Below the pieces are notes generated by a model. That model searched no databases, was not told the origin of the DNA, and was given only the letters and a program-made list of their open reading frames with translations. Both the position numbers and the translations under genes were made by a program. A stretch of DNA of 64,000 nucleotides from a virus, in the IMG/VR virus record IMGVR_UViG_3300004151_000006, positions 64,001 through 128,000 of that record; one strand, 5' to 3'. Of the stretch, positions 18,281 through 26,143 are shown piece by piece (the first letter of the stretch is position 1; each line of letters opens with the position of its first letter).

Positions 18281-18739
18281 ATGCCAGAACAATCAACCAA
18301 ACTTGAAATCTTTAATAAATTGAAGATCCTTAAATATTATCAGGATGATGGGCATGGTAATAAAGAATTTGTACCAAAGACAATTGAGCTTGAAACTGGA
18401 GAAGTACTCAAATACAACCCAGTCGATTGTTCAGAAGAAGCTGATTTTGATGCAGCATTATTATTTATATATCAGTTGAATTTTGAATATTGCAGTTGTG
18501 CTAATATAGAAGCTGAATTAAGAACTATCTACAGATGTTTAAAGCATGCAATGAATGGTGATATGGAACTTTATTGGGGTGAAGAAGAATCAAAACATTA
18601 TGGTGAACGGATGTTTATTATTAAGACTTTAGATAAATTGGAATTATTGGAGCATGGTACTAGTGTACATTTTTCTTGGCTTACTGATAAAGGTAAAGAT
18701 TTATTTCATGATCTTGATCTCATCTTTACATATGGGTGA
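18281..18739 (+). CDS. Unknown protein, possible winged-helix C-terminus, 152 residues
   Basis: The start follows AAAAGAGAATATC. The C-terminal part (IKTLDKLELLEHGTSVHFSWLTDKGKDLFHDLDLI) resembles the last helix and wing of winged-helix DNA-binding proteins ('LE.LGLL.......Y.LT.KG..L...L'). The evidence is weak and the N-terminus shows nothing supportive. Confidence 0.6.
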   Translation: MPEQSTKLEIFNKLKILKYYQDDGHGNKEFVPKTIELETGEVLKYNPVDCSEEADFDAALLFIYQLNFEYCSCANIEAELRTIYRCLKHAMNGDMELYWGEEESKHYGERMFIIKTLDKLELLEHGTSVHFSWLTDKGKDLFHDLDLIFTYG

Positions 18740-18878
18740 TGATGGTACATTCACGATGTATATTGATGCAGTGGCTGAGACCTATGCAGTGAGTTCCACT
18801 TCTAAAGAACGTATCCCTTGGGGAAATAAATCTATAGTAGAGATGTTTGCTGATGTAAGAAAAAGATCTATCATATAG
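18732..18878 (+). CDS. Small unknown protein, 48 residues
   Basis: A short frame beginning at ATG 18732, overlapping the previous stop by 8 nt and ending before a new GGAGG site. There is no good ribosome site of its own, so it would rely on coupling. The product is soluble (YAVSSTSKERIPWGNKS). Confidence 0.4.
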   Translation: MGDDGTFTMYIDAVAETYAVSSTSKERIPWGNKSIVEMFADVRKRSII

Positions 18879-18901
18879 ATTTTCTATCCTTAGGAGGAGT
18901 A

Positions 18902-19093
18902 ATGATCAAGCTTATTCAATTAATTTGTGTTTCAATCATTGTGATGAGTATCATTGGTGTACTTGCTTGGTTTAGTACTATTGTTTTGATTGGTGTCGGT
19001 GTATTGATCACATGTGGTATTTTGTGGATGACTGTGATCGAACCAATCATTTATAAATTTAAGAGAAAGAAATATCTGACAAAACTTTGGTGA
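18902..19093 (+). CDS. Small membrane protein, 63 residues
   Basis: It is preceded by CCTTAGGAGGAGTA. Two adjoining hydrophobic stretches (residues about 5-28 and 30-47) and a basic C-terminus (KFKRKKYLTK) suggest a two-helix inner-membrane protein with a cytoplasmic tail. It could be holin-like or a host-membrane modulator; nothing distinguishes these. Confidence 0.65.
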   Translation: MIKLIQLICVSIIVMSIIGVLAWFSTIVLIGVGVLITCGILWMTVIEPIIYKFKRKKYLTKLW

Positions 19094-19095
19094 TG

Positions 19096-19127
19096 ATGGA
19101 TGGATCCCCTGTAGGGGATCCATCCAT
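19096..19127. terminator. Palindromic terminator
   Basis: A 15-bp stem (arm ATGGATGGATCCCCT) with a 2-nt loop lies 2 nt after the small membrane protein gene. Confidence 0.65.
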
Positions 19128-19191
19128 GTATAACATAAAGTCATTCATTTTTAAAACCTGAAAAGATAATGTGAACCATTTGGAGGTTATT

Positions 19192-20277
19192 GTGGAAAAT
19201 ATTTCACACGATTTAGTAAAACATAGAAAATTAAATATTATTATGGATGGACAATTTGGTTCTACTGGTAAAGGGAGTTTAGCTGCATGGTTGGGTACTA
19301 TATCACCAGTTGAAATATACGTAAGTAATCTTAGTCCAAATGCTGGACACACCTATGATTTACAAGATGGATATGGTCCTAGAGTAGTAAAACAATTACC
19401 TATTGGTGGGATTATTAATAAACGATCACAGATTTATTTATCTCATGGATCAATCATCGAACCAAAAGCTTTATTAAAGGAAATAGAAACATTTAATGTT
19501 GATAAAGACCGAATATGCATTGATCCTAGAGCTGCTATTGTTACCGATGAATGTAAAGCTTTAGAAAAAGATAATTCTTCTTCAGTAGCTAAGATAGCTA
19601 GTACACAGAGTGGTACTGGTGTAGCACTTAGTCAAAAAATCATGCGTAGTGCTAAATTAGCAGAAGATATTCCAGAGTTAAAAGATATGATACATGAATT
19701 TGATTTAATGGAACATTTACAATTAGGATCAACTGCAGTTATGGAGACATCACAGGGTTTTGATCTTGGATTAAATTATGGACTTAGTTATCCACATTGT
19801 ACCTCTAGAGATGTGACACCATCTCAATGTTTAGGTGATGCAAAAGTGCATCCAAAATTCTTAGGTAATGTATTTCTTACTTTAAGAACATATCCAATAC
19901 GAGTGGGTAATTTGAAAGTTGGAGATATTACATATGGTGAAAGTGGACCATTTTATCTAGATTCTAAAGAGCTGAGTTGGGAAGAATTGATGGTCACACC
20001 AGAGAAAACTACAGTCACTCAACGTATACGTAGAGTAGCTACATTTTCACCAACACAATTGAAAAGAACGATATATTACACTAAACCAAAACATATATTT
20101 TTGAATTTTATCAACTACATCTTAACTGAAGAATATATTGAAATTATAATAGATGCATTCAGACAAATAAAACAATTTCCAAGTTTATTAGGATTCGGTA
20201 GGAGTATACTTGAAATATCACGAGCAAGAAATTTAACAGAATCCAAAGATATCATGTATGCACAATTATGTAAATAA
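19192..20277 (+). CDS. purZ: Adenylosuccinate synthetase family, PurZ-like (2-aminoadenylosuccinate synthetase candidate)
   Basis: The protein has 361 residues, with a GTG start after TTGGAGGTTAT. PurA landmarks are present: the P-loop region MDGQFGSTGKGS (residues about 18-29), NAGHT (50-54), a TSQGFDLGLNYG segment matching the PurA 'GAQG..LD...GTYP' loop, IRVG, and RIRRVATFSPTQLKR. In PurA the P-loop reads GDEGKGK with a catalytic Asp; here the Asp is Ser (S24), the change reported for phage PurZ enzymes that accept dGMP and lead to 2,6-diaminopurine DNA. The GTP-specific TKLD motif is replaced by LNFINY, which would fit an ATP-using PurZ rather than a GTP-using PurZ0. The length (about 360, against about 430 for bacterial PurA) also fits the archaeal/phage branch. 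Activity is inferred. No other Z-DNA gene (DatZ, MazZ, DpoZ) is evident in this window. Confidence 0.7.
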   Translation: MENISHDLVKHRKLNIIMDGQFGSTGKGSLAAWLGTISPVEIYVSNLSPNAGHTYDLQDGYGPRVVKQLPIGGIINKRSQIYLSHGSIIEPKALLKEIETFNVDKDRICIDPRAAIVTDECKALEKDNSSSVAKIASTQSGTGVALSQKIMRSAKLAEDIPELKDMIHEFDLMEHLQLGSTAVMETSQGFDLGLNYGLSYPHCTSRDVTPSQCLGDAKVHPKFLGNVFLTLRTYPIRVGNLKVGDITYGESGPFYLDSKELSWEELMVTPEKTTVTQRIRRVATFSPTQLKRTIYYTKPKHIFLNFINYILTEEYIEIIIDAFRQIKQFPSLLGFGRSILEISRARNLTESKDIMYAQLCK

Positions 20278-20330
20278 TATTAGTTTTTTATGTAAATATT
20301 ATAGTACTTTTCTACAAAAGGAGATGACAT

Positions 20331-21020
20331 ATGACTATTAATTTAGATAAGTATTTTCATATAGATGAAAAGAAGAATGCTACTATCTTTCTTGGTGATA
20401 AGTTAGAGATATTCATTCCCACTAGATATATCAACTATGGTCTTCTCTCCCATGATAAATCCCTTAATGCTTTAGGTATCTTTGAAATGAAGATCAATGA
20501 CACTATTACAGGTGGACTCTGTCTCCCAGCTAAACTCAGTATGATACCAAAAGAAACTTATACAACTACTATTGATGAAGTGTCTTACATGGTAGCTACA
20601 TTTCAAAAACATGATACCTTCATTGAGAATATGACGGTCATTAAAAATGATGCTTTAGGATATGTCCTTTGGAAAGAATTCATCTCTTTAGGTAATTTAC
20701 CTAAGTTCATTACGTATGATAATATTGGTACCCTCTTTGATCTCATTGCTCAAGTATGTGGTATCAATTTTGGTGTCAACCATGCAGTCTTTGAAATGAT
20801 CTATGCTCACCTCTATAGAGATCCAGATGATATCACTAAAGAGTATCGACTTTCTAAAATGAATAAACCACCAGTCTTCATTGAACTCAGGAATGTGAGT
20901 TATGGACCAGATACTACTACGGCTAAGATGCTTGGTAGTTATTGGAATGATGGTATCAATAGTAGTCTAGTCAATGCTTCAGATAAGGTCTCTGAGTTAG
21001 ACCACACCCTATTTAATTAA
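20331..21020 (+). CDS. Unknown, possibly virion-associated protein, 229 residues
   Basis: The start follows AAAAGGAGATGACAT. It is soluble with mixed alpha/beta prediction and no recognised motif. C-ending codons are commoner than in the replication-type genes, as in the protease block that follows. Proximity to the prohead-protease region suggests a structural role, but that is position only. Confidence 0.65.
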   Translation: MTINLDKYFHIDEKKNATIFLGDKLEIFIPTRYINYGLLSHDKSLNALGIFEMKINDTITGGLCLPAKLSMIPKETYTTTIDEVSYMVATFQKHDTFIENMTVIKNDALGYVLWKEFISLGNLPKFITYDNIGTLFDLIAQVCGINFGVNHAVFEMIYAHLYRDPDDITKEYRLSKMNKPPVFIELRNVSYGPDTTTAKMLGSYWNDGINSSLVNASDKVSELDHTLFN

Positions 21021-21036
21021 AAGGAGATACACCCAG

Positions 21037-21396
21037 ATGCAGACATTTAAGATCTATTGGATAAATGGTACTACTGAAATCCTTATGGGGAGAGATATAG
21101 CAGATGCTTTTAATAGTGTTGGATATACTAAAGACCATGTAGAATCTATGGAACGATATGTACTAGTAATTAATGCTGATCCCACTTTAGTAGATAGTAC
21201 CATCTTTTCTTGTGGACGATGTAAAAGCATGCCTACTATAGAAAATAAAGATATTGAAAAGTGGTTAGTCTATTGTCCAGACTGTAGACAGAATGCTCAA
21301 GCTAAATTAATATTTGAACAAGAATGCGATGCTAAGATGGATTGGAATAAGAAACAATTAAAATATACTAGACTCCCTCTAGATACTGGTGAATAA
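21037..21396 (+). CDS. Small protein with a zinc-ribbon-like Cys4 pattern, 119 residues
   Basis: The start follows AAAAGGAGATACACCCAG. Two Cys pairs, CGRCKS and CPDC (about residues 54-57 and 79-82), have the knuckle spacing of a zinc ribbon. The rest is charged. It probably binds Zn; nucleic-acid or protein binding is undetermined. Confidence 0.65.
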   Translation: MQTFKIYWINGTTEILMGRDIADAFNSVGYTKDHVESMERYVLVINADPTLVDSTIFSCGRCKSMPTIENKDIEKWLVYCPDCRQNAQAKLIFEQECDAKMDWNKKQLKYTRLPLDTGE

Positions 21397-21405
21397 AGTT
21401 AAGAC

Positions 21406-21437
21406 AGATGGGAGACGGCCTAGGCCGTCTCCCATCT
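21406..21437. terminator. Palindromic terminator
   Basis: A 15-bp stem (arm AGATGGGAGACGGCC) with a 2-nt loop lies 9 nt after the previous stop, immediately upstream of the next promoter box. Confidence 0.7.
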
Positions 21438-21441
21438 CTGT

Positions 21442-21469
21442 TTCACATATATATTATTTATTTGATGAA
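21442..21469 (+). promoter_or_regulatory. AT-rich phage promoter box (copy 4)
   Basis: CACATATATATTATTTATTTG matches the recurring box and lies about 75 nt before a small candidate gene at 21527. Confidence 0.55.
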
Positions 21470-21526
21470 TTTTAATGATGATCCAATTACTATTTGATTG
21501 GACCATTTACCAAGGAGGCCTTTGCG

Positions 21527-21664
21527 GTGCACAATACCTACAAACCCCAATGGTGTCTCAAGGCCGGATACACTGTTGTTTCAGCAACAATGCATTCCCG
21601 TACAAAAAACAAACAAACCCACATAAGATTTCTATTCAAAATAAAAATTACTATTACAATTTGA
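21527..21664 (+). CDS. Candidate microprotein, 45 residues (GTG start)
   Basis: A GTG at 21527 lies 8 nt after a perfect AAGGAGG. The frame runs 45 codons to a TGA directly before a terminator with a T-run. The first 26 codons are rich in C-ending codons, unlike the flanking AT-rich DNA; the end is basic and beta-branched (FKIKITITI). Having its own promoter box, ribosome site and terminator makes it a believable gene. It could instead be an untranslated RNA. Confidence 0.45.
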   Translation: MHNTYKPQWCLKAGYTVVSATMHSRTKNKQTHIRFLFKIKITITI

Positions 21665-21703
21665 TGCTCCCCGAGAGGGGAGCATCTAGCATATCTTTTT
21701 TTT
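21663..21703 (+). terminator. Intrinsic terminator with T-run
   Basis: A 10-bp stem GATGCTCCCC/GGGGAGCATC with a GAGA loop is followed after 7 nt by a run of eight or more T. Confidence 0.85.
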
Positions 21704-21747
21704 GTTTTTATATAAAATCTAGTAGCATTAAAGATGCTGATCATTTT

Positions 21748-21775
21748 ATTTCAAATATATATAATTCATTTGATC
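21748..21775 (+). promoter_or_regulatory. AT-rich phage promoter box (copy 5)
   Basis: TTCAAATATATATAATTCATTTG is a variant of the recurring box, about 95 nt before the 21857 start. Confidence 0.45.
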
Positions 21776-21856
21776 TAATCTTTAGATCTGTGTCTATGGA
21801 GATCACATTTGGTTCACTATATACTCATCCCAATAGGGATAAGGACGGATAGCATC

Positions 21857-22213
21857 ATGTCGACTCCCATCAAGCAGTTTTTCATTCACCGTTTGGATAT
21901 CTTCAACTGGGTATGTTTCATGGTGATATTACTCACCGTAGAGTATATCTCGTACTGTATTGCACCAGACAATATACTCGTATTCATTGGTACAATTTCA
22001 GTAATCATGTTTCTCATATGTCTTTGGTTTACTTATCTTAGATCACCTAGACGAACATATCGACCCAAATGGATCAAGACATATCTTGAGTTCATGGGAT
22101 ACCATATTTATTCTGAGACAGAACTTAAAATCATCTTTCAATGCAACATAGTGGTGTGTATCATCACAATTGTTATGTTAGTAGAATGTATCTATTTCTC
22201 ATATCGTCCGTAA
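21857..22213 (+). CDS. Three-helix membrane protein, 118 residues
   Basis: The start at 21857 follows AAGGACGGATAGCATC. Three hydrophobic stretches are seen: FNWVCFMVILLTVEYISYCIA, ILVFIGTISVIMFLICLWF and IVVCIITIVMLVECIYF. The loop between the second and third is basic (LRSPRRTYRPKWIKTY), placing it in the cytoplasm. The function is unknown; it forms a single-gene unit between terminators. Confidence 0.65.
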   Translation: MSTPIKQFFIHRLDIFNWVCFMVILLTVEYISYCIAPDNILVFIGTISVIMFLICLWFTYLRSPRRTYRPKWIKTYLEFMGYHIYSETELKIIFQCNIVVCIITIVMLVECIYFSYRP

Positions 22214-22220
22214 TCAAGCA

Positions 22221-22257
22221 CAGGGGAGAGGCACCCATCTCCTGGGTGCCTCTCCTG
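22221..22257. terminator. Hairpin terminator
   Basis: A 12-bp stem (GGAGAGGCACCC/GGGTGCCTCTCC) with a 7-nt loop lies just after the membrane protein gene. The 255 nt from here to 22513 hold no convincing gene apart from a weak 24-codon frame at 22289 and a T-run near 22381. Confidence 0.65.
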
Positions 22258-22513
22258 ACCTGGCTGTTCACCCCAAACAAGGAAGCTCATGGTGCCCACA
22301 TACACCATAGGTATAAGACAGCTGATCCTCATCTATCCTACACCCATAGGATATTTGAGATGAAATATATTTAGATCTATATTTTTTTTTCATGATGAAA
22401 GAAATAAACTATATACTGTGAGTGATCCCATTATATATTCAAAACATCTTATGTCTATAGATACTCACACTAGTAATAGTGTTTACTATATCATTTGGAA
22501 AGGAGTCAAGCAA

Positions 22514-23305
22514 ATGGATGCATCTTGGAAATTTGTAGTGGAGGCTATGTCTGTAGTCGATGGTCGTATGATCAAAGGACTCAAGCCTGATGCTCAAGGA
22601 TACTACCATGATATCCCTTTGATGGGACTAGGTATGTGTGCTCGTAGTGGTATCTATTACAATCCTAAACCTATCATCGATGCTATCCGTTTACCAAAGA
22701 GTACATTCAATATGAAACTCACTGATGGTAATCTCTTTGGATGTATCAATCATCCTCCTACCTTTAAGAAAGAAGATATCCCTCTCATGTTAGAGATAGA
22801 TCAAAAAGAAGTCTCTCATCATTTCAAAAAGATCTATAGTGGTGATCTAGGTAATGACACTGGACTCATCTTAGGATGTCTTCGTCCTTGGGGTCCCTAT
22901 GGTCAGTACTTAGAGACCTCACTGCAAGATGAACATGTCAATACCTCATTCTCTGTACGATCATTGTGTAAACAGTATATGGAGCCCAACACTAGACGTA
23001 TGTGTCGTGATGTCGAGATCTTAGTGACGTTTGATTGGGTCAATGCTCCTGGATATAAAGAGGCTAGTAAACGCTATGTACCTGCTATGGAGAGTTACAC
23101 TATTGATATCATCCCTGAAGAGTTCATTGCTGCTGTAGAGATCTGTGGATGTGAGTCTATCAAAGACATTGATCTCATGAGAGTGTTTGGTATGAGTCAG
23201 ATCGAGATCGGTGAGATCCGTGGTGAGTATAGAGCTGGAAGAAAGTCATTCATTGGCACTGATGGGGATAGACATAGCTTGGTCCATGCACTGTTGGGAT
23301 GTTAG
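22514..23305 (+). CDS. Probable prohead (head maturation) protease, 263 residues
   Basis: The start ATG at 22514 follows AAAGGAGTCAAGCAA; a longer GTG frame from 22418 lacks a ribosome site. WKFVVEAMSVVDGR opens the protein, then LFGCINHPP carries the His expected of the herpes/T4 gp21-type prohead protease fold ('GE..HP'). SHHFKKIYSGDL...LILGCLRPWGPYGQYLETSL follows the 'SH.I......G.l.il.t..G..l' strand pattern, and NTSFSVRSL matches the 'vS.RG' serine segment. It is directly followed by two ClpP-like genes. Catalysis is inferred from pattern only. Confidence 0.55.
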   Translation: MDASWKFVVEAMSVVDGRMIKGLKPDAQGYYHDIPLMGLGMCARSGIYYNPKPIIDAIRLPKSTFNMKLTDGNLFGCINHPPTFKKEDIPLMLEIDQKEVSHHFKKIYSGDLGNDTGLILGCLRPWGPYGQYLETSLQDEHVNTSFSVRSLCKQYMEPNTRRMCRDVEILVTFDWVNAPGYKEASKRYVPAMESYTIDIIPEEFIAAVEICGCESIKDIDLMRVFGMSQIEIGEIRGEYRAGRKSFIGTDGDRHSLVHALLGC

Positions 23306-23313
23306 GAGGATAT

Positions 23314-24051
23314 ATGTTTAAAGTACCTAAGATGCTTGATGGTGAAATCGAATCACTCCCTGTAGATCCTTTGGAGATCCCAGAGCCTACACCAGAATCT
23401 ACTCCAATTCCAGTGAAGACAGAAGATTACAGTGACCAATATTTACATAGTCTCACTGATGCTAAACTCATCCCTACTAAAGCTCTCACTATTGAGCATA
23501 CTGATATCATGGGTCCTATGTCAAAGTGTCCAGTCTTTATCCATGAGCTCCAAGATGGGAGTCTGCATTGTATCGCATATGTGATAGGTCAGATCGGTGA
23601 TGTCAACGATTATCTTGATCTCATTGATATGATCACAGTACTACGTGAGCAAGATAAGATGCGAGTATATATTGATAGTCCTGGTGGATATGTGGCTACT
23701 GGAGCACATGTGGCTAGTGCTATGTCTTTGTGTAATGGTGAAGTCACTACTGTAGCAAGAGGTTTTTGTGCATCAGCTGCATCCCTCATGTGGTCAGCTG
23801 GACACAAACATCAACTCACCCCATTTTCTTTATTCATGTACCATATGAGTAGTCATGGTGATATGGGTAATAGCTTAGGTATCCGCAATCGTGCTGATGA
23901 TATGATCAGATATGTCAAGACTACATTACTCCGTGTACCTTTAGAAAAAGGTCATATCACTCCTGAAGAATTAGATCAGATTTGTATCAAAGGTGAAGAT
24001 CAATATATTGATGCAAAGACTATGTATCAGCGTCTTCGTAAAGGAGTCTAG
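23314..24051 (+). CDS. ClpP-like serine protease, 245 residues
   Basis: The start follows TTAGGAGGATAT. After a Pro/Glu-rich N-terminus, the ClpP core runs from about residue 75. YIDSPGGYVATGAHVASAM matches the 'IYLYINSPGG.V..G.AIYD.M' strand and helix. GFCASAASLMWSAG carries the nucleophile (S154) and FMYHMSSHG the His (H177); the Ser-His spacing is 23 against 25 in ClpP. An Asp in KGEDQYIDAK fits the third residue. S14 peptidases in phages can serve as head maturation proteases; here it could also be a regulatory protease. Paired with the next gene. Confidence 0.85.
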   Translation: MFKVPKMLDGEIESLPVDPLEIPEPTPESTPIPVKTEDYSDQYLHSLTDAKLIPTKALTIEHTDIMGPMSKCPVFIHELQDGSLHCIAYVIGQIGDVNDYLDLIDMITVLREQDKMRVYIDSPGGYVATGAHVASAMSLCNGEVTTVARGFCASAASLMWSAGHKHQLTPFSLFMYHMSSHGDMGNSLGIRNRADDMIRYVKTTLLRVPLEKGHITPEELDQICIKGEDQYIDAKTMYQRLRKGV

Positions 24052-24054
24052 TAT

Positions 24055-24825
24055 ATGAGTCAATCACCTTCACCATATGGGTTTTTAAAAGGATTGATGA
24101 TCAATATGGATGACATCCCTGCTGATCCTTTGGTAGTAGAAGAGACTCCCATTGAACCTATTGATACTCATCCTGATGAGACACCTGATATCACACATCG
24201 TGTAGATGGAGTCACTATAGGTACTGAGAGTATCTCATCTTTCTATCAATCATTTCAAATGGAAAAACAAGATCCACTCACTATAGAACAGAATGCTCTC
24301 AATACTCCTAGTAAAATGGGTATGTTCAACACTGTAAAACCCATGAATCACATACCCCAGATACGTACTACTGACCAGGTCAATTTCAGAGTATTCCTCA
24401 AAGCTCAACATGAATTTACAGATGAGTATATCACCAGGTTATGTAGATTCTTAGATAGTCGTACACCCAATCAAACTATCACATTTTATCTTGGTAATAG
24501 TTTATCATCTAGATACACCATGATCATTGGATCTGTCTTGTCATCTATCATGTCTTGTCCAGCTAAGACGATAGCTATTGCTGCTGGATGTTGTGGTGTA
24601 CCTGAGTCTATGATGTGGTGCTTTTGTCAGGAAAGACATATCGCTGAATATAGTGCACTCACTTTTGGTGGTACCAATCTCATCACCCACTATTCTTTTT
24701 ATAAATACTATTTAGAAGTCTGTTTTGAAAGAGCTGTGGAAGTGGGTATATTGAGTAAAGAGCAAGTGGATACTATTTGGAATGAAAATAAAGAGATCAT
24801 GATCACATATGTAGAACAGCAATAG
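24055..24825 (+). CDS. ClpP-like paralogue lacking catalytic residues, 256 residues
   Basis: It starts 3 nt after the previous stop, with AAAGGAG upstream. The core FYLGNSLSSRYTMIIGSVLSSIM aligns with the SPGG strand and helix of its neighbour. GCCGVPESMMWCFC replaces the GFCASAASLMWSAG nucleophile motif, and ALTFGGTNL replaces the FMYHMSS His motif, so Ser and His are both lost. The N-termini of both proteins share a P-x-D-P-L...E-x-TP pattern. This is like the ClpP/ClpR pairing of active and inactive subunits known in plastids and cyanobacteria. Confidence 0.7.
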   Translation: MSQSPSPYGFLKGLMINMDDIPADPLVVEETPIEPIDTHPDETPDITHRVDGVTIGTESISSFYQSFQMEKQDPLTIEQNALNTPSKMGMFNTVKPMNHIPQIRTTDQVNFRVFLKAQHEFTDEYITRLCRFLDSRTPNQTITFYLGNSLSSRYTMIIGSVLSSIMSCPAKTIAIAAGCCGVPESMMWCFCQERHIAEYSALTFGGTNLITHYSFYKYYLEVCFERAVEVGILSKEQVDTIWNENKEIMITYVEQQ

Positions 24826-24833
24826 TGATATAT

Positions 24834-24861
24834 TGGGATGGGGGCCCAAGCCCCCATCCCA
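24834..24861. terminator. Palindromic terminator
   Basis: A 12-bp stem (TGGGATGGGGGC arm) with a 4-nt loop closes the protease operon; a short T-run at 24876-24879 follows. Confidence 0.7.
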
Positions 24862-24876
24862 TATGCTGATCATCTT

Positions 24877-24901
24877 TTTACAAATATATATAATCAAAGT
24901 G
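24877..24901 (+). promoter_or_regulatory. AT-rich phage promoter box (copy 6)
   Basis: TTTACAAATATATATAATC lies about 45 nt before the GC-rich two-gene unit at 24932. Confidence 0.55.
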
Positions 24902-24931
24902 AAGATAAACTTAAAGCCTAGGAGAAACACC

Positions 24932-25228
24932 ATGGCAAGTTATAATTTTAGCCTCCCCGGCCATTGCATGTCTTTCATTTCGAAGTTGCGGAAGCATCGT
25001 AATGACCCGCGTCGTTTGGTGGATTACATTCTTGTAGCCTTCGATACCACTGATCCTACCCATCCAAAGGAGCACCCCATGTGGGAGCATCTGGAGGAAG
25101 CCATTGCTGTCTGCAAGCAATATGGGTGGCAGTTCAGGACTATGTCCTGGAAGGATCAGGGGATCCAGGCTGTGGCAATATCCCCAGAAGAAGGATATTA
25201 CCATTCCAAGTTTCAACACAGCCATTAA
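24932..25228 (+). CDS. Unknown protein, 98 residues, GC-rich
   Basis: The start follows CTAGGAGAAACACC. It is soluble, with DDPxHPxxHPMWEHLEEAIAVCKQYGW-like content in the middle and a His-rich C-terminus. Codon choice is GC-rich compared with surrounding genes and like the MYG1 gene downstream, with which it is probably co-transcribed. No family recognised. Confidence 0.7.
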   Translation: MASYNFSLPGHCMSFISKLRKHRNDPRRLVDYILVAFDTTDPTHPKEHPMWEHLEEAIAVCKQYGWQFRTMSWKDQGIQAVAISPEEGYYHSKFQHSH

Positions 25229-25254
25229 ACCTTCTAACCTAAACGAGGTATATC

Positions 25255-26136
25255 ATGCAGCGCATTATCACTCACTCCGGTAAGTTTCACGCTGACGAAA
25301 TCATTGCATGTGCCATCCTTCGCATGCTCAATCCACAGATCGAGATCATCCGTACCCGCGACACCAGCATCATCACCGACGATGATATCGCGGTCGACTT
25401 CGGCGGGATCTATGATCCCGAGAAGTATCGATTCGACCATCACCAAAAGGACGCCCCCAAGCGTCCCAATGGCAAGTCCTACTCCAGTGCCGGCATGGTC
25501 TGGAATTCCCCCCAGGTCCACTGCATGATGATGCAACTGGGCATGCCCAGCAATCTGCTCTCCGAAATCGTAGCTAAGGTTGATGAGAGCTTCATTGCCC
25601 ACATCGATGCGATCGACTCCGGGGAAGGATCTCTCGAAGGCTACAGTTTCAGCGCAGCCATCGGGTCCTTCAACACGTTCAATCTCCAGGATGGAGAAGA
25701 CGTGTGTTTCATGAAGGCCCTGGACTTTGCGCTGCAATTCCTGCCAAATATCATCCATGAGACTTATCTCCGCCTCAGTGAGGCGGAGTATGTCCGCGAT
25801 GCCGATACGACGTTCGATGGCAAGGTCATCGTCCTTGGTCGGGGGGTCCCATGGATCGAGACCGTCCTGACCGAGGCGAAGTTCGACAATGCCGAGTTTG
25901 TCATGTTCCCTCATATTGATGGGGTGACATGGAGACTCCAGGCCATCCCCAAGGAGATGGGGAGCTTCGAGAAGCGTCGAGCTTTGCCTGCCTCTTGGGG
26001 CGGATTGAATGGTCAAGACCTGGAATACGTCACCGGCGTGAAGGGTGCCGTGTTCTGTCACAAGGCCCTGTTCATTTGCGGTGCTAATAGCTTTGAAGCC
26101 ATGTTTGACATGGCTGGGTTGGCAGTGTCGCAGTAA
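25255..26136 (+). CDS. MYG1-family metal-dependent hydrolase/exonuclease, 293 residues
   Basis: THSGKFHADEIIACAILRML (residues 6-25), IIRTRD, then DIAVDFGGIYDPEKYRFDHHQ with an Asp and a His pair, SYSSAGMVW, and a C-terminal FCHKALFICGANSFEAMFDMAGLA together match the MYG1 family (UPF0160), which is related to DHH phosphoesterases. Eukaryotic MYG1 has been described as a 3'-5' RNA exonuclease; phage members are likely to act on nucleotides or RNA. The metal ligands are in place (H.D of FHADE, D of VDFGG, DHH). GC content is far above the window average. Confidence 0.85.
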   Translation: MQRIITHSGKFHADEIIACAILRMLNPQIEIIRTRDTSIITDDDIAVDFGGIYDPEKYRFDHHQKDAPKRPNGKSYSSAGMVWNSPQVHCMMMQLGMPSNLLSEIVAKVDESFIAHIDAIDSGEGSLEGYSFSAAIGSFNTFNLQDGEDVCFMKALDFALQFLPNIIHETYLRLSEAEYVRDADTTFDGKVIVLGRGVPWIETVLTEAKFDNAEFVMFPHIDGVTWRLQAIPKEMGSFEKRRALPASWGGLNGQDLEYVTGVKGAVFCHKALFICGANSFEAMFDMAGLAVSQ

Positions 26137-26143
26137 TTTATAT

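Noticed and set aside
21475-21852. 125-codon plus-strand frame
   Set aside because: It runs through a clear intrinsic terminator and a promoter box, has no ribosome site, and competes with the better 45-codon gene at 21527.
22289-22363. 24-codon frame after AAGGAAGCTC
   Set aside because: Weak ribosome site, no promoter box of its own and no conserved feature; likely chance.
25234-26061. Long open frame (275 codons) on the minus strand opposite the MYG1-family gene
   Set aside because: The plus strand has a full MYG1 signature and a ribosome site; GC-rich codons on one strand easily leave the mirror frame open.
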